From: DATKMG01 sp035541995 | Lineage (GTDB): Bacteria; Acidobacteriota; Terriglobia; Versatilivoradales; Versatilivoraceae | NCBI GenBank assembly: GCA_035541995.1 | Contig: DATKMG010000285.1 | Location: 1-6,273, forward strand | Reading direction: 5' to 3' | DNA length: 6,273 nt | Notes under the pieces: generated by a model | Told to the model about the DNA's origin: nothing | The model's database searches: none | Seen by the model: only the letters and a program-made list of their open reading frames with translations | Shown here: positions 1 to 6,264 of the stretch, in pieces | Numbering within the stretch: position 1 is the first letter of the stretch | Layout of the letters: every line of letters begins with the position of its first letter | Made by a program: the position numbers and the translations under genes

Positions 1-1
1 T

Positions 2-223
2 TGTGAGACCAAGGTCCCACCTCTCATGGAGAAGCTGGTTCAATCCGGAGCAAGAGGAGTGTCAAATGCTCAAGGCTTTTATTCATACACGCCCGAAGAG
101 GCCGAAAACTGGGAAAAGTTGTTTTTGAAATTCACGTACGAGATCAGGGCCCTCGCCATAAAATATCCTGAAAACATCGGAAAAAGAGCCAACAGGTCCA
201 AAGGCAGGACGAAGCGTTCTTAA
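2..223 (+). CDS. 3-hydroxyacyl-CoA dehydrogenase-like protein, C-terminal fragment (5' end outside window)
   Basis: Seen: the frame is open from the left edge to a TAA at 221-223, giving about 73 residues. It begins with a PPLMEKLV stretch, then SGARGVSNAQGFYSYTPEEA. Known: the C-terminal domain of 3-hydroxyacyl-CoA dehydrogenases ends in a PP-x-L...LV-x-x-G-x-x-G-x-x-x-x-x-GFY-x-Y signature, which this matches. The last 20 or so residues are basic and low in complexity (KRANRSKGRTKRS). The ATG at 26 is inside the conserved motif, so it is not the true start; the NAD-binding domain must lie upstream of the window. Members of this family oxidise 3-hydroxyacyl-CoA, but related proteins act on sugar acids such as L-gulonate, which would suit the neighbours. 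Substrate cannot be told from this piece. The next gene start is 74 bp downstream, with nothing resembling a terminator between. Confidence 0.72.
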   Translation, partial: CETKVPPLMEKLVQSGARGVSNAQGFYSYTPEEAENWEKLFLKFTYEIRALAIKYPENIGKRANRSKGRTKRS

Positions 224-297
224 AGAACAACAAGGAATCGAAAAGACGGAGAGCTCTTGCCTCCCTTGCAGGCTGTGATCCGGAAGGAATATTGAAT

Positions 298-689
298 ATG
301 CATCGCCGATCCTTTTTCAAATCAACTGCCGCTGTCACGGCAGTATCCTATGGGCGGATCCTGGCGGCCAATGAGCGGATCCGCATTGGTGCTATCGGAG
401 TGGGTGGCCGCTGTGGCTATTTGCTGGAACAACTGAACCGGCTGGGCGGCAATGAACTCGTTGCCGTCTGCGACGTGTATGAGCCGCACTGCCAGGAAGC
501 CAGGGAAAAGTATGGGCCGCAAGCCCGGGAATTTCCAGATTACCGGCGACTGTTGGAAACCTGGACTGTGTCAAGTCCAGGAGAACTCCCAATGCGCCGG
601 TGTCGACCGGCATCTCCGCGGCCCGAGCAGGCCATCTGGCTAACCTGGCATTGCGCCGAGGGACGACAGTCCAATACCCGGAAGTGTAA
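298..689 (+). pseudogene. Gfo/Idh/MocA-family oxidoreductase, Tat-exported, internally deleted
   Basis: Seen: an ATG at 298 follows GGAAGGA (282-288) by 9 nt. The first residues contain a twin-arginine motif (RRSFFK) and an alanine-rich stretch, then a Rossmann start (IRIGAIGVGGRCG), an ELVAVCDVYE strand end and FPDYRRLLE. That is about 87 residues of a normal Gfo/Idh/MocA N-terminus. Right after, at 561-689 in another frame, 42 codons read LDCVKSRRTPNAPV...GHLANLALRRG...YPEV and stop at TAA 687-689; this is the usual C-terminal end of the same family. Inference: about 300 residues (roughly 0.9 kb, the substrate-binding domain and the catalytic Lys of the EKP motif) were deleted with a junction near 556-561, shifting the frame. 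The product cannot be an active dehydrogenase. The intact gene would have ended 22 bp before the GH20 gene, so the two were probably co-transcribed. An assembly error in place of a real deletion cannot be excluded. Confidence 0.85.
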
Positions 690-698
690 GTCATCCCG

Positions 699-705
699 TG
701 AGGAA
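699..705 (+). promoter_or_regulatory. Ribosome binding site that fixes the GH20 start
   Basis: TGAGGAA lies 6 nt before the ATG at 712, which itself begins a clear signal peptide. This is the main reason to start the hydrolase at 712 and not at the far upstream ATG of the broken oxidoreductase in the same frame. Confidence 0.7.
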
Positions 706-711
706 TCTGCC

Positions 712-2769
712 ATGAAAAGAACTGCCTTATTGTTAGTCTTTCTCTGTTCTGTATTAGCCGTGCAGGCAGAAGCGAAAGTCCTCATGCCCAGGCCGCAGAA
801 GATCCAAATAAGGGAAGGCAAACTGCCGCTGAATTCGCTCGCCATTTGCTTTGCATCCGACCCCGCTATAGAGGACAGTTTCACCGCAGAGCAGTTGTCC
901 ATTGCCCTATCGCGAAATTTAGGTAGACGAGTTCCCGTTGTCGAAGCCAAAGTGGGTCTCGGGAAAGTGATCCTGCTTAGCCGGACCGGATTAGTGGATC
1001 CGTTGCCTCTGCCGGACCAGCAGACCGGGCCTGAGTCCCACGAGGCTTACAGCCTGAAGATTTCTCCGGATGGGGGTGAGGTCCGCAGCCGGTCGTCAGC
1101 GGGCCTTTTCTATGCAGTTCAGACGCTTCGCCAGTTGATCGAAGGAGAGGGGGACACGGCTGCCTTGCCTTCCGTGGAGGTGGAAGATTGGCCGTCATTG
1201 GCTTATCGAGGCATCATGGTCGACATGAGTCATGGCCCTTTGTTTTCCGAAGAGGAGGTCAAACGGCAATTGGACTTTCTCTCCAGTTGGAAGGGCAATC
1301 AATTCTATTTTTACAGTGAGGCCAGCGTTGAACTGGAGAAGTACCCCTTGCTGAACCCCAAGGGACGATTCAGCCAGGAGCAGGTGCGCCGGATTATCGC
1401 CTACGGTCGTGAGAGGCACGTCGATGTGATTCCGTGCTTGGAGCTGTATGGCCATTTGCACGACCTGTTTCGAGTAGAGCGCTATTCTGAGTTGGCTGCT
1501 CTGCCGCATGGCGGCGAATTCAATCCCCGCAATCCTAAGGTGATAAGGCTACTTGAGGATTGGGCCGACGAACTGGTGCGACTGTTCCCCAGCCCGTTCG
1601 TTCATATCGGCTTTGATGAGACCTGGCAGATTGAGATGGCCGCCCAAAAAGAAGGCAGCGGGGCTACGCCGGCCAAGTTGTTTGTCCAGCAGCTGAACGC
1701 GGTGGCCGGTTTATTTCAAAAACAAGGGAAACGAGTAATGGCCTGGGGCGACATTATCAAGAAATATCCGGAGATTTATTCTCAACTCCCGCCGGGATTG
1801 ATCGACGTGGCCTGGGAATATGACCCCAAAGCCAACTACGGGGAATGGCTAGACCCACTCACGACGCGTAAGATCCCACACATGATTGCCACTGCAGTCA
1901 GCAATTGGAGGGAAATAGTACCGGATTATGAATATACTTTCGATAACATTGATCGGTTCCTGGTGGCTGCTCAAAAATCCAAAGCAGTGGGGCACTTGAA
2001 TACACTTTGGACCGACTCATCGCAAAATTTAACCCGACAAGCCTGGCCCGCGATCGCCTATGGGGCCATTGCTGACTGGCAGAGTGAACCGATCGGACGA
2101 GAGCGGTTCTTTCAAGACTATGCGGAACTGACACACCCTCCTGCCTCTGCCTCAGAGATAGGTAAAGGGCTGGAGGCATTCTCCAGTGCCGAACTGCGGC
2201 TCCAGAAGGCTTTGGGACAGGAGACGATCCATGTTTTCTGGGATGATCCTCTGCAGACTGAACGATTGAACAAATCCATGGAACATCGGGAAGACCTGCG
2301 ACAAACAAGGCTTTTGGCGGAGGACGCCCTCGAACATTTCTACCGGGCGCAAAGGCTGAAGGCCGATCCTGATTCCCTTTTCAGTTTCGTGGTTGGCAGT
2401 CAGATGCTGGACTATGCGGGACTAAAATTTCTCACCGGGGTGGAACTGGCGGAACGCTGGAAGGAGCTGGGACCCATCGTAAAGCAGGACCAATGGTGGA
2501 ACAGGTTTAACGCAGAATGGACATACCAATCACACGGGCACCCCATCGACCTCATGGATCAGATTACTGAATTGCGCCGGGATTACCGGCAGGCTTGGCT
2601 GATGGAGTACACCGAGTACCGCCTGGATTCAACGCTGGGACGATGGGACGCAGAATACCAGTATTGGAGAGGGTTACAGGCGGTATTTCGAGCATTCTCC
2701 GAAAAGCTGAGGGATGGGCAGATGCTGCCGCCTCTGGACTCGGTAGTGCACGGGCAAATGGATAGGTGA
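712..2769 (+). CDS. Secreted glycoside hydrolase family 20-like beta-N-acetylhexosaminidase
   Basis: 685 residues. Residues 1-21 form a Sec signal peptide (MKR, a leucine-rich core, likely cleavage after A19-E20-A21), so the enzyme acts in the periplasm or outside. Residues 22-160 look like the GH20 N-terminal alpha/beta domain (SSAGLFYAVQTLRQLI is its typical end). The catalytic TIM barrel runs about 163-470: YRGIMVDMSHG (165-175, with substrate-binding R166), the GH of ELYGHLHDLF (244-253), HIGFDETW (298-305, acid/base pair D302-E303), MAWGD (343-347), W368, LWTD (432-435) and W456. Known: GH20 enzymes use substrate-assisted catalysis in which Asp holds the 2-acetamido group and Glu protonates the leaving group. 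The usual HxGGDE is HIGFDE here, so the second Gly is Phe. Residues 471-685 form a largely helical, Trp/Tyr-rich C-terminal region of unknown role. Exo-release of GlcNAc or GalNAc is likely; the exact glycan is unknown. The frame continues upstream into the broken oxidoreductase only by accident. Confidence 0.85.
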   Translation: MKRTALLLVFLCSVLAVQAEAKVLMPRPQKIQIREGKLPLNSLAICFASDPAIEDSFTAEQLSIALSRNLGRRVPVVEAKVGLGKVILLSRTGLVDPLPLPDQQTGPESHEAYSLKISPDGGEVRSRSSAGLFYAVQTLRQLIEGEGDTAALPSVEVEDWPSLAYRGIMVDMSHGPLFSEEEVKRQLDFLSSWKGNQFYFYSEASVELEKYPLLNPKGRFSQEQVRRIIAYGRERHVDVIPCLELYGHLHDLFRVERYSELAALPHGGEFNPRNPKVIRLLEDWADELVRLFPSPFVHIGFDETWQIEMAAQKEGSGATPAKLFVQQLNAVAGLFQKQGKRVMAWGDIIKKYPEIYSQLPPGLIDVAWEYDPKANYGEWLDPLTTRKIPHMIATAVSNWREIVPDYEYTFDNIDRFLVAAQKSKAVGHLNTLWTDSSQNLTRQAWPAIAYGAIADWQSEPIGRERFFQDYAELTHPPASASEIGKGLEAFSSAELRLQKALGQETIHVFWDDPLQTERLNKSMEHREDLRQTRLLAEDALEHFYRAQRLKADPDSLFSFVVGSQMLDYAGLKFLTGVELAERWKELGPIVKQDQWWNRFNAEWTYQSHGHPIDLMDQITELRRDYRQAWLMEYTEYRLDSTLGRWDAEYQYWRGLQAVFRAFSEKLRDGQMLPPLDSVVHGQMDR

Positions 2770-2796
2770 TTGGGAAAAGGCGAGGGAATGCATTTG

Positions 2797-2874
2797 TGAT
2801 TTCCGATTTGCGATTGCCAATTTGATTCATCAGACACCCCGAGTTGTAATTCGGAAATCGGCAATCGGAAATCA
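2797..2874. repeat. Imperfect intergenic palindrome
   Basis: The 12-mer TGATTTCCGATT (2797-2808) has its exact reverse complement at 2863-2874. Pairing continues inward after a 2x2 internal loop with CGATT (2811-2815) against AATCG (2856-2860), then CC/GG (2817-2818 with 2853-2854) and shorter pairs. TCGGAAATC also occurs twice on the right arm (2851-2859 and 2865-2873). The wording, variations on ATCGGAAATCGGCAATC, resembles dispersed intergenic repeats of environmental bacteria (recollection, not a search). There is no T tract after it, so it is not a standard terminator. It fills most of the 146-bp gap between the hydrolase and aldolase genes. Confidence 0.65.
2822..2850 (+). promoter_or_regulatory. 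Weak candidate sigma70-type promoter in the palindrome loop
   Basis: TTGATT (2822-2827) and TGTAAT (2845-2850) are 17 bp apart; they match the -35 and -10 consensus at 4/6 and 5/6. It would give a leader of about 60 nt before the aldolase gene. A match of this quality can arise by chance, and the true host sigma consensus is unknown. Confidence 0.25.
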
Positions 2875-2915
2875 TCCATAGAGCAGAACGAAGCCTAAAA
2901 AAGCAAGGAGGCCGA

Positions 2916-3863
2916 ATGGAGTCATCGAGAGGCATTCACATTGACGGTGTCATTCCGGTTGTCCCTACCCCTTTCAATGATGACGAGACAATTGACTTGG
3001 GGAGTTTGCACAGGTTGATTGACTTCGCCCGTGCAGCCGGAGCCTGTGCCGTTTGTCTCCCTGCCTACGCCAGTGAATTCTACAAACTTTCTGAAGCGGA
3101 ACGCCGCTTGGTGGTCGAAGAAGCAGTTAAAGCCGCGGCAGGACGAATCCTCGTGATTGGACAGGTAAATTATCCGTCCGCGCGGCTGGCTGTGGAATCA
3201 GCCCTCTTTGCGCAAAAAGCAGGCGCCACAGCCATAGCGGCCGCTGTTCCTCGCTTGTTTTCCCTGGGAGAGAGAGACCTCTTCCGATATTTCGACCGCC
3301 TGTTGAAAGCTCTGGATATTCCGCTGATCATCCAGGATTTCAACCCCGGCGGGCCCACCATCGGACCGGATTTCATCGCCGGCCTGCACCAAGCTCACCC
3401 CCACTTCCGTTATGTCAAGCTCGAGGACCCCTTGATGGGGAAAAAGATCAAAGCCATCCTTGATGCAACCCAGGGTGAAGTGGGGGTCATTGAGGGTTGG
3501 GGCGGGATGTACATGATGGAGCTGATCCCGGTGGGAATTTGCGGGATCATGCCGGGGTTGGCGTTGACGGACTTTCTATCCCGAGTATTTAAGCTGATGC
3601 GCCAAGGCTTGAAGGATGAAGCCTATTCCATATTTCGGGGCGTCTTGCCCCAAATCGTGTTTAGTTTACAGCACATGGAATTATTCCATTATGCTGAAAA
3701 AATGCTCTTGCAGGCCCGAGGAATACTGCCCAGGGTTGTCGTCAGGGAACTGCGAATGGAAATCGACAAAAGCGATCAAGACTACATTGTCTTCCTCAAT
3801 CAGAAAGTCCTGGAATTGCTGGATCACCTAAAGATGCCTTACAACCCGGCCGTGGGCGCTTAG
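2916..3863 (+). CDS. DapA/NanA-family (dihydrodipicolinate synthase-like) aldolase or lyase
   Basis: 315 residues, about the family's normal length; one TIM barrel, no signal peptide, so cytoplasmic. The start has a strong AAGGAGG (2905-2911) 4 nt before the ATG. Seen: GVIPVVPTPF (11-20) is the usual first strand, EFYKLSEAER (54-63) follows the substrate loop, and YVKLEDP (166-172) carries K168, the Schiff-base lysine. Set against E. coli DapA the offset is a constant +7 (K161 to K168). At that offset DapA T44-T45 become Y51-A52 (PAYASEF in place of GTTGE), Y107 becomes L114, and the catalytic Y133 becomes Q140 (IIQDFNP). It is therefore not a lysine-biosynthesis DapA nor a standard sialate lyase. 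Known: this superfamily cleaves, makes or dehydrates 2-keto acids through a lysine imine. Inference: an aldolase or dehydratase for a sugar-derived keto acid with a different proton relay; substrate unknown. It sits between a hexosaminidase and a permease, which fits catabolism. Confidence 0.88.
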   Translation: MESSRGIHIDGVIPVVPTPFNDDETIDLGSLHRLIDFARAAGACAVCLPAYASEFYKLSEAERRLVVEEAVKAAAGRILVIGQVNYPSARLAVESALFAQKAGATAIAAAVPRLFSLGERDLFRYFDRLLKALDIPLIIQDFNPGGPTIGPDFIAGLHQAHPHFRYVKLEDPLMGKKIKAILDATQGEVGVIEGWGGMYMMELIPVGICGIMPGLALTDFLSRVFKLMRQGLKDEAYSIFRGVLPQIVFSLQHMELFHYAEKMLLQARGILPRVVVRELRMEIDKSDQDYIVFLNQKVLELLDHLKMPYNPAVGA

Positions 3864-3938
3864 TGGCCGGCGGTCGTCAGGGTCACAGAGGTTGAACACG
3901 GGGCAGCTGGATGCGCCACGGCAAATGGGAATAGTAGT

Positions 3939-4033
3939 GTAGCCACGGTGAGTTTGTCAGCAGATGGACGAGCCGCGGGTTTTTCGGCTCATCAGAAGCC
4001 CACGCCGCGTTGAAAAACGCTCGGCGTGGCTAC
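3939..4033. repeat. Compound palindromic (REP/MITE-like) element
   Basis: The outer arms GTAGCCACGGTGAG (3939-3952) and CTCGGCGTGGCTAC (4020-4033) are inverted repeats matching at 12 of 14 positions. Inside are two more hairpins. One is GAGCCG (3970-3975) with CGGCTC (3985-3990). The other is CCACGCCG (4000-4007) with CGGCGTGG (4022-4029), extended by CGTT (4008-4011) with AACG (4016-4019) around a GAAA tetraloop, leaving a CT bulge. The outer and the right-hand inner stems share 4022-4029, so they cannot both form. No transposase or T-tract terminator is present. It looks like a non-coding dispersed element; the part of the gap before it (3864-3938) holds nothing I recognise. Confidence 0.7.
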
Positions 4034-4059
4034 CAAAACCGATTTTCATAGGTAATTTG

Positions 4060-4977
4060 ATGCGATCCTGGTTATTCCTTTTCAGCTGCAATCTAATGTG
4101 GGCCCTCCAGTTTACTTGTATCAAGCTGGTGCAGGATCAGGTTGGTTCATTGTTCACGGTGTGGGGCCCCATGACTCTGGCGACCCTCTTGTTGTATCCC
4201 TTTGTTCGTTCAGAAAGGAAAGCGTCGGCACCTGTTCAGAGCAGGAACTGGAAGGATGTAGTTCTATTTATGATCCTCGCATTGATTGGGGTGTTTCCGG
4301 GGCAGGTATTGGTAACCTGGGGGACTCGAATTTCTTTGGCAAGCAATGCGGCCTTGTTGATGCTGGCACTCCCGGTGTGCACAGCGGTCTTGGCTGTTCT
4401 GCTCTTGGGGGAGCGAATGACCAGGGTTCGCTGGGTCAGTTTCAGCCTGGCCATTGCGGGTGTTGTTCTCTGCTCCAACTTCGATTTCGGGCATCTGGAT
4501 TTCGGCGCAGGCTACTTGCTGGGGAATTTGCTTATCTTTTCGGGCGTTCTGGGAAGTTCCTTTTACAATTCCTATGGCAAGAAGGTATTGGAACGCTATT
4601 CGCCCCTGGAGATGCTCTATTTCACCTATGTGGCAATGTTCGTCATAATGACCCCATTAACTCTCCATCAGGAAGCGAATGTGTTTGCCCGGGTTCCGCA
4701 TTTTACTCTGCAAACCTGGATTGGGTTGGCGTTGCTGACTTTCTTCCACAACTACCTCTCCATGGTGCTCTTTCTCAAAGCCCTGAAACAACTTGATGCC
4801 ATCCAGGCGGCGCTCTCGAACTATCTGATTACCTTTTTCGGCCTGCCCATCGCGGCAATCTGGCTGGGCGAAAGGCTCACAGCCATGGCTATCCTGGGGG
4901 GAATACTCGTTTTGGGCAGCACACTCCTCATCACACTTTGGGAAGAATGGAGGCAGGTCGTGCCTTCGGAAGGCTGA
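4060..4977 (+). CDS. EamA/DMT-superfamily permease
   Basis: 305 residues and about ten hydrophobic segments, the normal size for this family. The two EamA halves are clear: residues 3-138 and 152-294, each ending with the duplicated signature (LLGERMTRVRW at 115-125, WLGERLTAMAI at 268-278), as expected of this internally duplicated inner-membrane family. Known: members export or import small metabolites such as amino acids, purines or sugar-phosphate-like compounds; the substrate cannot be predicted from sequence. Start choice: an ATG at 3964 in the same frame would add 32 basic residues encoded entirely inside or just after the palindromic element. The ATG at 4060 begins directly with the first membrane helix (MRSWLFLFSC), so I prefer it, although only a weak AUAGGU (4049-4053) precedes it. 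A link to the neighbouring sugar genes is inference from position. Confidence 0.88.
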   Translation: MRSWLFLFSCNLMWALQFTCIKLVQDQVGSLFTVWGPMTLATLLLYPFVRSERKASAPVQSRNWKDVVLFMILALIGVFPGQVLVTWGTRISLASNAALLMLALPVCTAVLAVLLLGERMTRVRWVSFSLAIAGVVLCSNFDFGHLDFGAGYLLGNLLIFSGVLGSSFYNSYGKKVLERYSPLEMLYFTYVAMFVIMTPLTLHQEANVFARVPHFTLQTWIGLALLTFFHNYLSMVLFLKALKQLDAIQAALSNYLITFFGLPIAAIWLGERLTAMAILGGILVLGSTLLITLWEEWRQVVPSEG

Positions 4978-5000
4978 CGGAACACTTTCGATAGAACCAA

Positions 5001-5057
5001 TTGGCAGATCGATGGTTTGAAGCTGACCGACAAGAGGCGGGTGACCATCGGTGCCAA
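5001..5057 (+). promoter_or_regulatory. Leader hairpin upstream of the acyltransferase gene
   Basis: TTGGCA (5001-5006) and CGATGGT (5010-5016) pair in order with ACCATCG (5044-5050) and TGCCAA (5052-5057). This gives 13 base pairs interrupted only by a 3/1 internal loop, with a 27-nt apical loop. It ends 8 nt before the ribosome binding site at 5066. There is no T tract, so termination is unlikely; it may be a 5'-UTR structure or a protein-binding site. Its role is unknown. Confidence 0.4.
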
Positions 5058-5065
5058 CTTATTTC

Positions 5066-5073
5066 GGAAGGAG
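5066..5073 (+). promoter_or_regulatory. Ribosome binding site selecting the GTG start at 5083
   Basis: GGAAGGAG is 9 nt before GTG 5083, a good spacing. The in-frame TTG at 5077 is only 3 nt away, and the in-frame TTG at 5017 lies inside the hairpin region with no such site, so both are poorer starts. Confidence 0.65.
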
Positions 5074-5082
5074 ATTTTGACC

Positions 5083-6264
5083 GTGTCCCCAAGTGTCACA
5101 TCCAGCATAAGTCGAGGAAAAACCGACGTCGTAAAAGGGCAAGACCCCGGGAGTGAATCATCGTCTCCTCCAACCCCGGTATCCCCCCGCCTGGTCTCTT
5201 TGGATGCTTTCCGCGGATTCATCATGTTCTGGATCGTGGGGGGAGGCTCGCTGGTGCTAGGTATTCAGTCCCTCGGTCACAACCGCCTAATCGACATGCT
5301 CGTCTATCAGCTGAGCCACAGCCCCTGGGAAGGACTGCGCTTTTATGATTGCATCTGGCCTTCCTTCATGTTGATGGTAGGAGTCTCCATCCCCTTTGCC
5401 GATGCCCGGCGCTCACTTACTCAAACCCATCCCCAGATGGCAAGGCATGCCGTGGTACGATTCCTGATTCTTTTTCTGTTGGGCTCAATGAGGGAATCGA
5501 TCAATCTCGGCTCGCCACGGATTATTGAGTTGAGCAGTGCGCTGCAACCCATTGCCGTTGCTTACTTGATTGCATTTCTGCTGGTCCGGAAGCCCTGGCG
5601 TCTCCAGGCGATTGCGGGTGGCTCAATCCTCCTGGGTTATGGGTTGCTCTTGGCCTTTGTCCCTGTCCCTGGAGTTGGGGTCGGTTCCTATCAAAAAAAT
5701 GCAAACCTCGTCTATGCGGTTGACCTGGCTCTCCTGGGACATCGGGCCAGCGAGGCTGTATTCCAGGAGGGCTGGGGGACTGTTCTTTCCACGATCCCAA
5801 CCATCGCTACTACAATTTTGGGACTCCTCCTCGGCCAGCTGCTGAGAAGTCACTTCTCGAAAGGGACGAGAATACAACTAATGGTTGTCATTGGTGTCTC
5901 CGGATTAGTGCTGGGATACGTCGTGTCGATATTTGTCCCGGTGGTGATGAAGATGTGGACGGTATCCTATGGGATCTTGTCTGCCAGTTGGGCGACTTTA
6001 ATGCTCTTGTTGTTTTATGTGATCATTGATGGCCTTGAATATCGGAAATGGGCCTTCCCCTTCGCTGTGATTGGTACGAATGCTCTGGCTGTCTACTTGT
6101 CCGAGTCAGTGACTCGGCTTTCTGAAATCGTGGGCATCTTTACTAAAGCCCCGGCGGAAGCCATGGGTTCATATGGTCCCCTGTTTGCAGCGCTAGTCTT
6201 TCTTATGGTGGAATGGTTTATTCTTTTTTGGATGTACAGGCGAAAGCTCTTCTTGAATGCTTAG
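5083..6264 (+). CDS. HGSNAT/NagX-like transmembrane acyltransferase (DUF5009-type)
   Basis: 393 residues from the GTG start. Residues 1-35 are polar and likely cytoplasmic; about ten membrane segments follow. RLVSLDAFRGF (36-46) is the family's entry signature. HSPWEGLRFYD (79-89) corresponds to the HASWNGL region of human heparan-alpha-glucosaminide N-acetyltransferase, so H79 matches the catalytic histidine there; IWPSFMLMVGVSIPF (91-105) follows as usual. MWTVSYGILSASW (291-303) and the FAVIGTNALAVY region (327-338) match the conserved C-terminal half. Known: HGSNAT takes acetyl from cytosolic acetyl-CoA and acetylates terminal glucosamine on the far side of the membrane; bacterial NagX-like relatives occur with N-acetylglucosamine genes. 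Inference: acetylation of an amino sugar in the periplasm, which would fit the secreted GH20 enzyme upstream, because GH20 needs the N-acetyl group. The acyl acceptor is not proven. It begins 105 bp after the permease and ends 9 bp before the window edge. Confidence 0.8.
   Translation: MSPSVTSSISRGKTDVVKGQDPGSESSSPPTPVSPRLVSLDAFRGFIMFWIVGGGSLVLGIQSLGHNRLIDMLVYQLSHSPWEGLRFYDCIWPSFMLMVGVSIPFADARRSLTQTHPQMARHAVVRFLILFLLGSMRESINLGSPRIIELSSALQPIAVAYLIAFLLVRKPWRLQAIAGGSILLGYGLLLAFVPVPGVGVGSYQKNANLVYAVDLALLGHRASEAVFQEGWGTVLSTIPTIATTILGLLLGQLLRSHFSKGTRIQLMVVIGVSGLVLGYVVSIFVPVVMKMWTVSYGILSASWATLMLLLFYVIIDGLEYRKWAFPFAVIGTNALAVYLSESVTRLSEIVGIFTKAPAEAMGSYGPLFAALVFLMVEWFILFWMYRRKLFLNA

Noticed and set aside
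26..223. A free-standing 65-residue small protein
   Set aside because: The frame is open to the window edge and the ATG falls inside a conserved dehydrogenase C-terminal motif, so it is the tail of a longer gene.
224..297. Possible promoter or terminator in the first gap, including the palindrome AGAGCTCT
   Set aside because: The palindrome is only 8 bp, without a T tract, and no -35/-10 pair with acceptable spacing was seen; only the ribosome binding site at 282-288 is supported.
292..2769. One long gene of about 825 codons starting with TTG 292 or ATG 298
   Set aside because: It contains a deletion scar, an out-of-frame C-terminal remnant ending at 689, and then a complete ribosome binding site, ATG and signal peptide at 699-712. 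It is two genes that happen to share a frame.
2564..2935. Minus-strand open frames over the end of the hydrolase gene and the 2770-2915 gap
   Set aside because: Their residues come from the palindrome (repeats of the QSQIGN and FRLPIS kind) and from antisense of the hydrolase; no ribosome binding site or family resemblance.
3970..3990. GAGCCG hairpin with a T run as a rho-independent terminator after the aldolase
   Set aside because: The T run (3980-3984) is in the loop, not after the stem, and no T tract follows any stem in this gap.
4098..4796. A 232-codon + strand open frame inside the permease gene
   Set aside because: It is rich in Gly, Cys and Ser without domain signals and lies wholly within the clear EamA gene in another frame.
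5017..5082. TTG 5017 as the start of the acyltransferase, adding 22 residues
   Set aside because: It has no ribosome binding site, overlaps the loop of the leader hairpin, and GTG 5083 has a strong, well-spaced site.
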